Below, in pieces: positions 33,301 through 45,197 of a stretch of DNA of 64,000 nt. Each line of letters begins with the position of its first letter. Position 1 is the first letter of the stretch. Under the pieces are notes generated by a model, which did no database searches, was not told where the DNA came from, and worked only from the letters and a program-made list of their open reading frames with translations. Source of the DNA: Pohlia nutans. Lineage: Eukaryota; Streptophyta; Bryopsida; Bryales; Mniaceae. The position numbers and the translations under genes are program-made. The stretch lies in the NCBI GenBank assembly GCA_022496805.1, contig CM040099.1:16766531-16830530 (forward strand), written 5' to 3'.

Positions 33301-36300
33301 TGGTGAAGGTAGCCAGCCTCAGCCTAATACCTCTGTGGACGATGGAGAAACTGAGGAAGTACGTGTATTCCAAATGCTGGCAGAGTGCTTCAACAAGTAT
33401 GACAATGTGAACTTGGGGGGAGGCGAAAACAATCATAGTATTCACGATGGAATAGATGAAGAATTTGTGGAAGCGCCGGTCGGGGACGACGATTTTCCGA
33501 GGAATGACCCCGAAGGCAGTGATGATGCGCGGGATGGCATTAACGACCCAATGGAAGCAAGGGGCACCTCGTGTACCATCGACGACCCAAGTGAAATAGC
33601 CTTGGATACCCTCCTACGCGAAGCTAGGACTCCACTCTATGCAGGGAGCTCCTCCAACCGTCTCACCTCCATACTCCTTATACTTGTTTGTTGTACCACT
33701 TTTGGAGTACCGAACGGCTTTGTGGACGAGCTACTGAAGTTACTGCACGAGACGATTCTGCCCAAGGACAACATGCTTCCGAAAACATTTTACGAGGCCA
33801 AATGTTTGTTGATGAAATTGGGGTTGTCCTACAACTCCATACATGCGTGTAGGGATGGATGTTGTTTGTTTCGGAAAGAATTGGAAGACGCGACAAAATG
33901 TCCAAAATGCCACAAATCCCGATACGTGGACAACTCCAAGACAATACCAGTTAAAGTATTGAGACACTTTCCACTGATCCCTCGTCTGCGAAGAATGTAC
34001 AGCTGTACACGGCTGGCAGAGTTGATGAAGTGGCACGTAGGCGGAAAAAACAAAGACAATGTAATGAGATCTGTGGTAGACTCCAAGGCTTGGAATCACG
34101 TAAATAACAGGTGGCCAGAGTTTGCAAAAGAGGAACGTAATGTGAGGCTGGGCTTGGCACTCGATGGTGTGAACCCGTTTCGAAACCAAAGCCTTAGCCA
34201 CTCCACTTGGCCAGTGGTCATGCTCAACTACAATCTTCCTCCCTGGTTAGTCACCAAAAACTTCTTCATGATGCTCACTCTACTAATACCTGGGAAAGAA
34301 AGTGAGACAGAGAAGAACGTGGATGTATACCTAGCACTATTGATGGAGGAGCTACAACAGCTATGGGAAGGAACTGATTGCGTGGATGGATCGCAAAAAA
34401 ACTCTGACCAAAATACCTTCAAGCTCCGAGGTATGTTATTGTGGACAGTGAATGATTTTCCGGCGTACGGATTAATCTCTGGCCAGGTTACAAAAGGACA
34501 TAAGGCATGTCCCGTATGTGGCCCTAACGTAGTCACTCGGCGCTCCAAAGCACTTAAGAAGAATGTTTACCTTGGGCATAGACGGAATTTGCCAATGGAA
34601 CACCAATGGAGGCGTCAAAGGTCCAATTTTGATGGACAAACTGACATGAGACCTCTACCACGAAGGATGAGCGGCAGAGAGCACCTCCGATATGCGAATG
34701 AGCGAGAAAAGTGGACAAGAGCGGACCGCACAAATGAAGGAGGGCAGACACCGGACCCTGTACATGAACACGGAGTAAAGAGAAGATCGCGTCTCTTTGA
34801 CCTTCCCTACTGGAAAGTAAGTGTATCCTACTATGATGTATCCCACGACTGTACGCAGGGATGTTTTGATGTGTGAAACATAATTCGTGACGGAGTGCAG
34901 TGATGTGACACGTGACATGTGACATGAATATAATTTGTGACTGGTCGATGTCACTCTGCAGGATCTTCTAATTCGACATACATTGGATGTGATGCACTGT
35001 GAGAAAAACATTGCTGAGAACATTATGAAAACTATTTTTGGAGAGAAAGACAGCCTGGGTGCCTGTCTGGACATGAAGGAGGCCGGTATACGCAAACATC
35101 TATGGCCCGTACGAGGAGTGAAACCTGGCAGCGTCATATTACCTCGGTCATCGTACGTGCTAACGAAAGAGGAGCGGCAGGTGTTTGTAGACCAAGTGCA
35201 TTCCTTGCAGACACCCTCTCAATACGTGGGGCAGCTCAGGAAGCGTGTAAACATGGATGGGCAAATAAAAGGTCTAAAATCAAACGACTACCATGTCCTC
35301 CTACAACAAGTGTTGCCCCTATGTGCGCGCACCACAATGGCAAAGGAAGTTCAGACAGCAATAATAATGTTGAGCCGGGTATTTCGGAGGATATGTGCTA
35401 AGTCCATTGACCCTAAGGCCGTAGAAGAGATGAGGTGCGAAGCAGCCATTGCTTTATGCATGTTGGAGAAGGAGTTTCCACCGTCCTTCTTTGACATCAT
35501 GACCCACTTGGTTATGCACCTTGTGGAGGAAGTGGAAATATGTGGACCCGTGCATACACGATGGATGTATCCGTAGAAAGGTACTTGAAGACCCTCAAAG
35601 GGTATGTTCGAAATCGTGCTCGACCGGAAGGTTGCATGGCTGAAGGCTATGCTATTGTCGAGGCATTAGAATTCTGCACCGAGTACATGCAAGAGTATAC
35701 GACTACTACGCGAAGGGTGTGGGATGATAAAGAAGACCCTTCAATGTACGATGAGATCCTCGAAGGCAACGGACGTGCACGTCGACTGTCTTCGGACCTC
35801 CGAGGATGGATTCACGAGTTTGTGCTGAACAATGCGGCCCCATTAGAGGATTGGAGGAGGTGAGTTCACATCAGTAGGTCGGTACGCATTGTGGTCATGA
35901 CTCTATCTATTGGGGTCTGCCTTCACAAACAACAATATTGTACGTTACGACTTAAAAAATGCTTGCAAAATGACTACCAGCAAATGAAATATGACTGCTG
36001 CTAGTCATATTCCGACATTATCACTACAAGCATATACAACGTGACTGTCAGAAGTGATGTCCATATATTATGAATACCATTTCATGCAATGATTATGACT
36101 ACCCCAAGTGATGTTCATACAATACGAGTAAAAGTGTATGCAAAATGACACCTGACGTGGATTGTTCCAAGGTTCACGTTTACAGTTTTAATTGGAGAGA
36201 ATCCAAAACACGTGCAGAATCTAGTGCTTGCTACTAAGAAATAAAATCTGCCTATATAGGTCGCCTTCATAACCTTACTGTTGTGTGAACATGTACTGAA

Positions 36301-37199
36301 TCTTAACTGGGCTATCTTGCAGGAGACACGAGGATGACATGGCACGTCGCGAAGGGGAGCGCCACGAGTACAGGTGTAAGAAGCGGAAGGCTCGGGTAGC
36401 GTACCCTCCAGAGATGTCTGACGAAGATTTCCACGTTTGGTTTTCAAAAGCGGTGATACGAGCCATAGAAGACGGGGACGAGGAGGTGCCTCCAGATGTG
36501 AAAGCCTTGATGTTACCTCCGTCAGACATAGCGAAGTCATATCGATCCTTGTATGCATTTGGAAACCACATTCGTGTCCGGAGTGCAGAGGCACAATTGA
36601 CAACCGCAGACTCGGGAGTAGCCGCAACCTTTCGACAACTATGTCGCGCGGGTATGAAGGATACAAATCTTCGTGCCGCAGAGCTGGAATACGTGGGATG
36701 GGTGGAGGAAATCCTGGCCGTGGACTATGGACACTTTGAGGTGGTTGTCCTCTTTTGCAACTGGGTGGTAGCAAACATGAGAGGAGATGGCGCCACCATG
36801 AAGCGTGATGACTACGGATTCTCTACCGTGAACTTCGGAAGATTGATCCCATACTCTGCACAGTCATTTGCCTTCCCCCTCCACATTGAACAAGTTTTCT
36901 TCGCTCCGGATCTGGCCAAACGTGGATGGGAAGTTGTGATGCGCAGAGAACCGAGAGGCGTCTGGTCATTCTCCAAACATCACCTATCAGAGGAAGTTCA
37001 ATGCATATCCTTGGGCAGAACATGTGATTTTCCAGGACTTGAAGCCACAGGCCTACACGAGGATAACATCCCAAAAACACCTATCATGGGTGGCGCAGTG
37101 GAAGTAGCACCGGAGGTGGTTGCTAAAGCACTAGCACGCCTCAGACAGGACGATACAGTAGTGGATGATTTAGAGTACTCTGACTCAGAGCAGGATTGA
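33301..37199 (+). CDS. TNP2-type CACTA transposase, frameshifted
   Basis: Exons 33301 (start approximate)-34816, 34962-35859 and 36323-37199 with clean GT-AG introns. The first holds the transposase core: CCTTFGVPNGFVDELLKLL, a zinc-like CRDGCCLFRKE...CPKCHKSRY, then LALDGVNPF and WTVNDFPAYGLISG with candidate catalytic Asp residues, then CPVCGPNV. The intron falls in LPYWK|DLLIRHTLDVMHCEKN, a TNP2 hallmark. The second exon is the DUF4218 region (FPPSFFDIMTHLVMHLVEEV). The third is the DUF4216 region (DDYGFSTVNFGRLIPY). In the second exon the frame breaks: after TRWMYP comes TAG (35574-35576), while the continuation ERYLKTLKGYVRNRARPEG is in the next frame, consistent with loss of one base. 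As written, this copy makes a truncated transposase. Confidence 0.92.
35870..36320. repeat. TGACT/AGTCA repeats in a transposase intron
   Basis: The last transposase intron (35860-36322) holds several TATGACT and AGTCATATT motifs like those of the element's ends. Confidence 0.6.
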
Positions 37200-37658
37200 G
37201 TCCTCAACCATGACCCACATTTGTATGCAGACCATTGTTGTGGTATATACATATATGCCTTCACACGTACATTTGTAAATAGTATCATTTTTTCTTGATC
37301 ACCCTAAACACATGCATTTCATCATTCTAGCCTATCAGCACTATTCACACGCCATTTTTTTACTTCTCTTACATGCACATATAGAATAAATAAATCCGGG
37401 AATAAGTAGTTGACATTTGAACGAAGAACCCCCCCCCCTCCCCACCCCCACCCCTCAAACTCTAAACCATCGACCTTTAAATAAATAAAATTGGAATTTA
37501 ATTTTAAATTTAAAAAATGAGAAAAAAAAAACAAAAAACCAAATGAAAAAGAAAACTTGAAGATTGAAAAAGAAATTAAAATTAAAATTAAAATTAAACT
37601 TTGAATAAATGAAAAAAAGAAAGAAATAATGCGAGACAAAAAAGAAAATAAAGGAAAA

Positions 37659-37735
<77 letters not shown>

Positions 37736-38231
37736 ACTCATCACATACTAGAATAATATCAAAGTGCAATTCCCAGTTACCCTAGCCCAAATGGAAAACC
37801 ACTCAAATTTGAATGCATATTTTCATAATTAAGTGATTTTGAACTAAACTTTAATACTACACAGTGATTGCCCAAGGCTAAATACACGGAAGCTTGCTTG
37901 GGCAGTGTACATATTCTTGGGCTGCCCCCCCTCAAAAAAAAAAAAAGATGACTACATTGAAAATGCGACTCTAACATGTGATCACAACGAATATATGACT
38001 GGCAAATATGACTGCGCGTTCCCCAAGTACGTTCTCATTTGTTCCCCACAAAGGTATACGGCCCTCCCATCCACTTTATACGCTACAGCTGAAAAATATG
38101 ACTAAAGAATATGACTCCCAGCCATGTTTTCGAATGAGGCCCTCACCAACAGATTTGGCATTCCAGAATATGACTGCTTGCAGTCGCCAGTCACCCTCAG
38201 TCATATTTTCCCTGTCATAAAATACCCAATC
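37200..38231. repeat. Right end of the CACTA element: low complexity, (TA)n(TG)n, subterminal repeats
   Basis: 37430-37650 is A-rich low-complexity DNA, followed by a (TA)n(TG)n microsatellite at about 37663-37732. From about 37945 to 38218 TATGACT and AGTCATA repeats reappear (for example TATGACTGCTTGCAGTC), shorter than the left array. No gene. Confidence 0.8.
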
Positions 38232-38605
38232 TGTTGTAGTGTTTAAACTCCATTTCCTCACAAGCCAAGAAGTAAAATGCAATAAATTTCAGAACATTTA
38301 GGTTATGTTGAAGAAGTTAAAAGTGCAGTTTAAATTTTGCAAATGACCCCAATTCCAAGGATGATAGCGCATCAAAAATCGCATTTCTGCCACGATAAAC
38401 CTTAAATTAACACAATGAAAGTTGAAGGGATGTGATGGACCCACGCCTGAATTTGATCCTTCCATTCCTGAACAGTCCTCATACCCGCCTGGACTCCCTA
38501 TTCATTGCAGCACACAAAAAGAAAAAATTTAAGGAGATTTTGCATCACACTCAAATTTGTTCAGAAACTCCGAAGCCAAAACCCTAAGTACCACCTGGTA
38601 CTTAC

Positions 38606-38868
38606 GAGGGATACTGCTGCGCAATCATTTCGTAACGCACGATTAGAGTTCGGAGCTTGGCCATGTGATCTTGCAGCAACGCATTCGTCCGCGGCACCAT
38701 CGCCGCATCCGTCAGTTTCGTCCCGAAGGATGCCAGCAGCTGCAACTGCTTCTGCACCTCCTGCGTGGTCTCCGCCCATGCTCGCTCCAGCTCCATGCTC
38801 TTCGCTGCTACAATAGCACCGTCGTCCTCCTCCTCTCCAAAATCAAACTTCGTATCGTCGTCCTCCAT
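38606..38868 (-). CDS. First exon of the gene split by the CACTA element
   Basis: ATG at 38868 (MEDDDTKFDFGEEEDDGA), 87 codons plus two bases, donor CCCTC|gtaagt. The product is acidic at the start, then helical (ERAWAETTQEVQKQLQLLAS, NALLQDHMAKLRTLIVRYE), probably coiled-coil. The phase matches exon 2 at 21736 on the far side of the 16.3-kb CACTA element, which would make the first intron about 16.9 kb. I do not recognise the family. Confidence 0.6.
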
Positions 38869-40281
38869 AACTACTCCTGCCAATCAAATCTTCACACTCT
38901 GAATCTGAATTGCTAAAGCCTTCACTCTGAATTAGGTTACAAAATCACAACACCTAATCACTACTCGCGAGTGATTGCGGGCAATCTAATTCAATGCCGT
39001 TCAATTCCGTTCGCCAACGCCTGCACAGTTACTCACTCAGTGTCCTAACCTTGCCACAGAAACCTCTTCCTTAGGCTGCCTCCAAGAACGGCCGGACAAC
39101 AAGGCAGCTCAACACGAGGTCTTTCAAAACAACGAAAATCAGAGAGACGGAAACATGAAAATCGATTACAAAAATGCATGCCGATCGAAGAGCAATCAGA
39201 AGTGCAGAAATTTTGCTCAGTTTATTTGATTCCCAAGTTCATTCCTCGAGAGTGATAAGGTGCAGATGAAACAAAGTCGCCGCAGAAAGAAATGAGGAAG
39301 ATGGATATGCAGTCGAAATGCACCTTGTTCGCTCCCAATTATCCCACCTCATTTGCCAGCTCTTGCAAAGACTCCTGCTATAAAACCCTCGGACATTGCA
39401 CTCTTCCTCCACGCAGACGGGTGCTCAGCTCAGAGCAAAGGAGATGTCTCCGGTTGATGCTCTGAAAAACAAATGAACCGATCGATGAACCGAAACGTCG
39501 AAACGGCTTGGACAGACTGCGAATGTGAACAGGCTGTGAACCGATGGAACTGTCATGGAGATAGCTGGAACAGTCATGTAGACGAAACGAAACGAAATGG
39601 AACAGTCATGGTGACGAAATAGAATTGTCGTGACGACGAACCTACCATCCAATGTATGCTAAACCAGCTCCGACTTTTGTCGTCACTGGAATTATCAAAT
39701 GAGTAACTTTTTCATACACGCTTGGTCCATTAGTTCCCTCATAAGTAACTTAATCATCATATGAGTAACTTAATTCGAACAAATTGATGTATTTTACCAT
39801 AGTTTGTTCAAAGGTGAGGATAAACACTTCCTACAATACATAGGAATTTGCCACTTGTCACTTCCATTGGGTCTGAGAGTGCCATGTTCCTAACGTTTTT
39901 TAGCCTTTGTTGAACCACACCCTTTACATTGTAGCAACATTATAAAAAACTACTAATAAAATATTCCAACTCTCCAACCCTCTTCACTTGGACTAGTTGA
40001 AATTAGAGAAATTTCTTTATAATTCCTTTATTCTCCTTCTAGATACTTCAAATTTGGAGATATGACAGTGGACTTCTAAAGAACGTTATGTTTCTTCCAA
40101 GTGATAGGAGTGACATGAGTTGGCATGCCATGTTTATTATAAATTTACCATTCGACATTGGAACATTTAGAAGGTCTAAGTCCTATAAATCTTTTTTCAT
40201 CATTTTAGACTTTACACGCAATTTTTTTTACATGGACACAATATCTTCAGAAGGTCAAATAACATTCATATTGAGAAACAA
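38869..40281. other. Upstream of the split gene; no other gene seen
   Basis: 38869-39420 probably includes the promoter of the minus-strand first exon. 39460-39640 contains short imperfect repeats of GAAACGAAAC and GTCATGGNGAC type. The rest is AT-rich and unremarkable. Confidence 0.4.
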
Positions 40282-40605
40282 TAGAGTTAACCGAAAAGTC
40301 AGTTCAAAGAGGAAAGTTTTAGCAAATTCCTCTTGAACTCCTCTTGAACTCATATTGAAATATAAATAGACCGAAAACTAGTTCAAGGTGAGTTGGGAGA
40401 CAATTTAAAGCAAGCCACTGTCATTATTCTCCACACCTCGCAATGACTTCCACACCTCCTACCAAAGCTCCAAGCCCATGGCCCACAAGGGGACAAGTTA
40501 TGACACGACACTATTCAACCCAAACATAGCTCAAGAGAGCTCAAAAGATAGGTTGAAAGAAGGTTGAAAAGGCATGTTCCATGGCCTTCTTTTCGGTTAA
40601 CTCTA
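40282..40605. mobile_element. Small inverted-repeat element (MITE), 324 bp
   Basis: A perfect 17-bp inverted repeat, TAGAGTTAACCGAAAAG at 40282-40298 and its complement at 40589-40605. A partial right end of the same family (TTTCGGTTAACTCTA) lies at about 54612-54627. No coding capacity. The superfamily is unclear because the target duplication cannot be fixed. Confidence 0.7.
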
Positions 40606-41165
40606 ATGTCCCAAACACTAGAGAAATTCGCAAACTCTGAAGTCCACTGGTCCAGTTATACATCCTGCATCCCGTATATTTGAGTTATCCGGAATGTCAA
40701 GGTCACAAGCTCAAAGGACGTGTGTCGGGCTAATATTGGGAGTCCACAAGGCTCTTGGGGGCCACGAGGTCCAAGGTTCAAACCCTTGGTGGCCACTACT
40801 ATTTGACCTTGTGGTGCATTAATGGGCGGGCCCCGGCGGCATACTCGGTGGCGCGCCCTGACACGGGAGCAAACTCACTCATCCTACTTTACTTACCAGA
40901 AATATAACTCATCCGGTTTTTATTTTTGGAGCCCGACACTCCTACTTTTAATGTCCTGCGAGCCTGAATTTTTACTGACACAGTACCAGAAGTTTGAAAT
41001 TTCAAGACTTTACGAATTTCTCTACTAAACCACAATTTTAGTATATTGAATACACAATCTCTGCCACTGATGGCACCATTGGATGTGTCCAAAAGGTAGC
41101 ATCCAAGAGCACATGCCATTTGAGTTCCAAATTATACAGTCAGATTCCTCAATTACACTCAAACA

Positions 41166-41465
41166 CTAAGGTCGGGACACCTAAAACCGACCAAGTACCC
41201 AAAACTGATTTGGCCTAATTTCTAGATTTTGAAAGGGAAGATGTACCTCATTTGTACATTAGAGCATGTGATCGGTTTTGGATCCTGAAGTTCTTTTCAC
41301 TTTGAAAAATTGTACAAATTTCAATATTGGGAAATAATTCATGGAAAATTTTGCATTCTCCGCGAAAACTAACTTCCAACCCGGGAAAAATATCACCCTA
41401 ATAATGGCTGGTCCAAAAATAGTGTAGATAGCTTAAGTTATCGGTTTTAGGTGCCTCGACCTTAG
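41166..41465. mobile_element. Small inverted-repeat element (MITE), 300 bp
   Basis: The terminal inverted repeat is about 25 bp with two mismatches: CTAAGGTCGGGACACC then TAAAACCGA at the left, and the complement of CTAAGGTCGAGGCACC then TAAAACCGA at the right. Non-coding. Confidence 0.75.
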
Positions 41466-41963
41466 CCCTGTTTCTAAGTTAGAACAAATACCCAAAATTG
41501 GAGGCCCAGTTCACGAAACATGCACTTTGCTAGGAGGTAGCATAACTTAACATTCAGTTGAGCCTTCACTGGCTCTGCCTTGCTCTCCAAGAGAATGTGC
41601 AACATATTCTGCATTATCATTCAAGAATAATCAGTAACTATTCATATTTTCTTACATATGGAGATTTTGAAAAACTAAAAGGAAAGGTAAACCATGCATG
41701 ATCTTTGCTGACACATCTTCACATGTCCCTCACTTTTAAAGAGTGCAACACTATAAGTAATACTTCGTAATACTTTAACCCAAGAATGTTATGGTGCATG
41801 GCTAACCAATAGGAAATGGGCAACTATAATAAAAAATCTCCTTGAACACCGCGAGCACTTCAATCTTTTGTTCCTCCATTGACAATAGTTTATGACCTTC
41901 ATGCTTCCTTTCCCACCCTCCCCACTCTTTAAAAAACGAAAAAAATAAAGGAAGGCACTTTAA

Positions 41964-42505
41964 CCCCTAAGCTCCCGAGCGACCATTTTCTGGTCGTTGC
42001 CCGGAAAAAACGGGCTGCCCGGAACAAAAAAAATCTTTTTTTGAAAAAATAAAAAATATTTTAAAATACTACATCAAGTCTACTTTCCAACCCAATTTGA
42101 ATTATGGAAATCCGAGTTAAACTCCACCCGGGAGAAATTTTCAAAGTAGATCACCTCAACATTGTCTTAGTGTTACAAAATTTGCTATTTGGGGAAAGTA
42201 ATGATGATTCCTCCATCGTTTCTCTTGCTTTTTTGAAGTTTACGATAGATAGCCCAACTTTAACCAATCGTACTAAATTTTGAACTCTAAAATTGAAAAT
42301 TATAATTTATACAAATTTTCAAAGGTTAATGCTTTTAAATTCATTAAAAATGATCTAAAGATTATTTTGGAAGTTTGACCGTACGGATAATTTGTAAAGA
42401 TGATACTCTACATTTTGTCTATTGAACCAACCTTCATCAAATATATGGAAGGCACATATTATAACACATCTATGTTTTGTCCAATACCCCTCAGGCTTTT
42501 AGGGG
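41964..42505. mobile_element. TTAA-flanked MITE, family D
   Basis: 542 bp between TTAA at 41960-41963 and 42506-42509, with tips CCCCTAAGCTCCC and CAGGCTTTTAGGGG. The interior is homologous to 53200-53735. It shares its right TTAA with the next element. Confidence 0.75.
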
Positions 42506-42509
42506 TTAA

Positions 42510-42821
42510 CCTCCTAAACGTCCCAGCGTCCAGATTTTGGATCACGAACAGATTCAGAGCCTTGCAACTTTCTCATACAATTTTTGATGACTTTCATCCA
42601 AGGCATCTTTGTAAGACTATTAAATTCTCTACCAATTACAACAGTTCTCTTGTGATGAGGAGTTGTTGATAATATTAGAGCGGCTTTCAATTGCAAGTAT
42701 GTCAAATTTGTTGGGTAGATTTTATGTTTGCAATGATCCTCTCATGTACATCTAAACCCTGCTAATATCTATCTTTGAGGCTAGCATCTACTTGTGTTCA
42801 AAGGATTGGTACGTTTAAGGG
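42510..42821. mobile_element. TTAA-flanked MITE, family B
   Basis: 312 bp between TTAA at 42506-42509 and 42822-42825, with tips CCTCCTAAACGTCCC and GGTACGTTTAAGGG. Its right half is related, inverted, to the left half of 62647-63108. Confidence 0.7.
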
Positions 42822-42825
42822 TTAA

Positions 42826-44165
42826 CCCCTAAATGTAGTAGGGTGTCCCTAGAATTGACAATTTAAGAAAAAATCATCATAACGTACTATTTAAAAGAAT
42901 ATTTTGGAATCGCTATGCAAATGAAAGTTCTAAATATTGAATTTTGGATTCCATCCGTATAGTTCAATTCACTAATACTACCATCAATAATTTATTATAA
43001 AATTAAGAAATATAAATTAAGAATTCCTTCTAAATTTGATTACAAACAAAATTTTAATATCTTTTGTAGTTTGGACATTAGTTTGGAATTTGATGTGCAT
43101 TATAGCTTTAGTAATGTGGATGCACAAACAAAGGCTTTGAAACTTCTAAGGGAAAGTTGCCTCAAAATACAAAATTTTAGGACTTAGAGAACTTTACACT
43201 ATATCTTTAGAATTTGACAACTCAAGAACCACGTACCTTACCCTTAGGTCAGTTTCAACACATGTATGTCAAAATAATTTAATTTTAGAAGTGAGATTGT
43301 ACAAAATACCATTTTGTAAGTTTTAAATTGAGGAGATTTTACTAATTATGGTGTTTCTGATTTCAAAAGGAATTAAAGACATTCAAATAATTTTTTCTTT
43401 GTTTTTCAAATATTTGTCTACAAGTTTATCAAAATTTTGTACATGCTTCAAGTTTTTCCTAATTATTTACAAAAATTGACTATTACGTAGGGTAAACTTC
43501 AAAAACTCTCTAACCTGCCAACCTTAACCATTAAGGGTCCTTAGCTTTTTTGGGCTTAAAATCATCATCGCTTTTGATGTGTTATGGGTTTAAATGTAAG
43601 TGAGGTATAGAAATCTCAACCGTACAATCTTGTAATATACATGTTGTAGATCATGTGAATCAATTTTGGGGTCATTTGGCCATATAGATTGCAAGATCAT
43701 AGTGTTTTAGTGCTAAAAAAAAAAGCTGAAATTTTCCTAGCAACACAATTAAAGGTGACATTTGTTTCCAAAATTACTCAAATGAAAAAACTTTAAACTA
43801 TAAAGTAGTTCAAAATCATCATATAAACACATTGGTACCAAAAAAGCCTCACGAAAATGGCTCACAAACATTCATAATAATTGATCTGAAATTTTTACTA
43901 TAATAATTAGACTCCAAGGGGAATTCAACCCAACAAGTTTTTATTGAATACAAATTTTGGATGAAAGAGATACCTACTTTCAAATGATCACCAAAAATTC
44001 AATTCACCTCAGATTGGTCTCAAATTTTTACCGCACATCCATACATCATCTAGTTTGCTTTTCCAAAATTCCATTAAAATCGAACACATGTTGCAAAAGT
44101 TAGATATCCTCGAAGTGAATGTCCTCTAAAAACGTTCAAAATATGAACGTCGGGACGGTTAGGGG
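42826..44165. mobile_element. TTAA-flanked element, family C, 1.3 kb
   Basis: Between TTAA at 42822-42825 and 44166-44169, with tips CCCCTAAATGTAG and CGGGACGGTTAGGGG. No coding frame was found. It could be one element or two degenerate elements in series, since AACCTTAACCATTAAGGG occurs inside near 43520. Confidence 0.5.
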
Positions 44166-44459
44166 TTAAAAACTATAAATTACCACCTCATCTCATTTGT
44201 AGTGAGTTTCGGCCCAATTTTTTTTGACAAGTTTTTGACAAAATTGTATTTGATTTTGGGAGTGACTACTTTTAAATTAAAAGAAAATGAACAAAAAAGT
44301 GGATAAAATTACCAAAGTCCTCTTAAAAGAATACTAAAATCATTACTATTTGAATAAAAGTGCCTTACGATGTATAATTTTATGGATGATTCTATCCAAT
44401 TTTTTCTTTACCTGGCTACAATCATTCCAGAGTTGTATCATGTTGCTCTACCAACTGAA

Positions 44460-44808
44460 GGCACCACGGGCCTTGGCTTGATGGTTATGGCTCATGGCCC
44501 CCAATGAGGAGGTTGTGGGTTCTATTCCCCATGCCGCACCACCATAGTCCACCCAACTATGGTGGGGGTCCTTGGACCTTGTTGTATGGGTAGGATACCA
44601 TGTCCGGTATCTTCAAGGCACCAGTGGTTAACTAGGAACTAGTATATTAACTTAGTGTGTCACTATAATGTTCATCCCCGAAAGGGGAGAGTAGTATTGT
44701 CCCAATGTCCCCTTGTCCGGTGGGCACCGAGTCATTGACATGACGAACGGACACTTCATTCACGCCGGCCCCTTGCTAAAAAGGGACCGGAGTTTCTATC
44801 TATCTATC
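44460..44808 (+). mobile_element. tRNA-derived SINE with (TCTA)n tail and 17-bp target duplication
   Basis: A 349-bp insertion flanked by TTGCTCTACCAACTGAA (44443-44459) and TTGCTCTACCAACGGAA (44809-44825). The head has pol III promoter-like boxes: an A-box-like GGCTTGATGGTTATGG and a B-box-like GTGGGTTCTATTCCCC. The last 145 bp (GAAAGGGGAGAGTAGTATTG through CACGCCGGCC to TTTCTATCTATCTATC) match the 3' end next to the LINE at 50490-52328. A SINE borrowing the tail of a LINE is mobilised by that LINE's reverse transcriptase. Confidence 0.88.
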
Positions 44809-45197
44809 TTGCTCTACCAACGGAATTTTTTGAAAATTGACTACCTGAGTCTTCCGGAAAAACACTCTGAAACCCTAAAATTTTACTCTTGAAGTACCGG
44901 TACACGTTTACCTGCCTCTTGCTCTGTTTTCCCAGCGCCGCTGCCAGCCATTCTCATCGCTTGCATTGCCCCGAGTCCAACATCGATCGCCTTAGGGTTT
45001 CACGAGACCAATTTCCTTTTCATTCTATTCTTGAGCCGGCGCGTTCCTGTAGGTTTAGCGTAAAACGATGAAGAGAGTGACCTAGGGTTAGGGTTACAAT
45101 TTGGCAGCTGTGGTGGTTTGATTGTGAAGTGCCGTGCGGAAGAGAGAGAGAGAGTGTTTTATTTTATTCCAGTGTTGTTTCGTGCGAGCGAAACTGG

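Larger units (their letters stand above)
21954..38241 (+). mobile_element. CACTA (En/Spm) transposon, 16.3 kb, with SET and FCP1-like cargo
   Basis: The left end is CACTACAACA at 21954-21963 and the right end its exact complement TGTTGTAGTG at 38232-38241. TTT flanks both sides (21951-21953 and 38242-38244), the 3-bp target duplication expected for CACTA elements. Subterminal zones are full of TGACT/AGTCA palindromic repeats. On the plus strand it carries a TNP2-type transposase (about 33301-37199) preceded by a transposase-associated exon and a SET domain (32033-32938). On the minus strand it carries a multi-exon gene (27257-23128) ending in a Transposase_23 domain and containing an FCP1-like HAD domain. 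The two gene sets diverge from a 4.8-kb middle region rich in repeats. It sits in the first intron of a host gene. Confidence 0.93.

Noticed and set aside
36115..36774. Long minus-strand frame over the last transposase exon
   Set aside because: Antisense to the DUF4216 region of TNP2, which has clear similarity and splice sites.
37322..37744. 140-codon minus-strand frame over the microsatellite region
   Set aside because: Made of translated (TG)n, (TA)n and A-rich low-complexity sequence; not a gene.
40700..40870. Possible second SINE with a B-box-like GGTTCAAACCC
   Set aside because: No matching A box at the right spacing, no shared tail and no target duplication could be defined.
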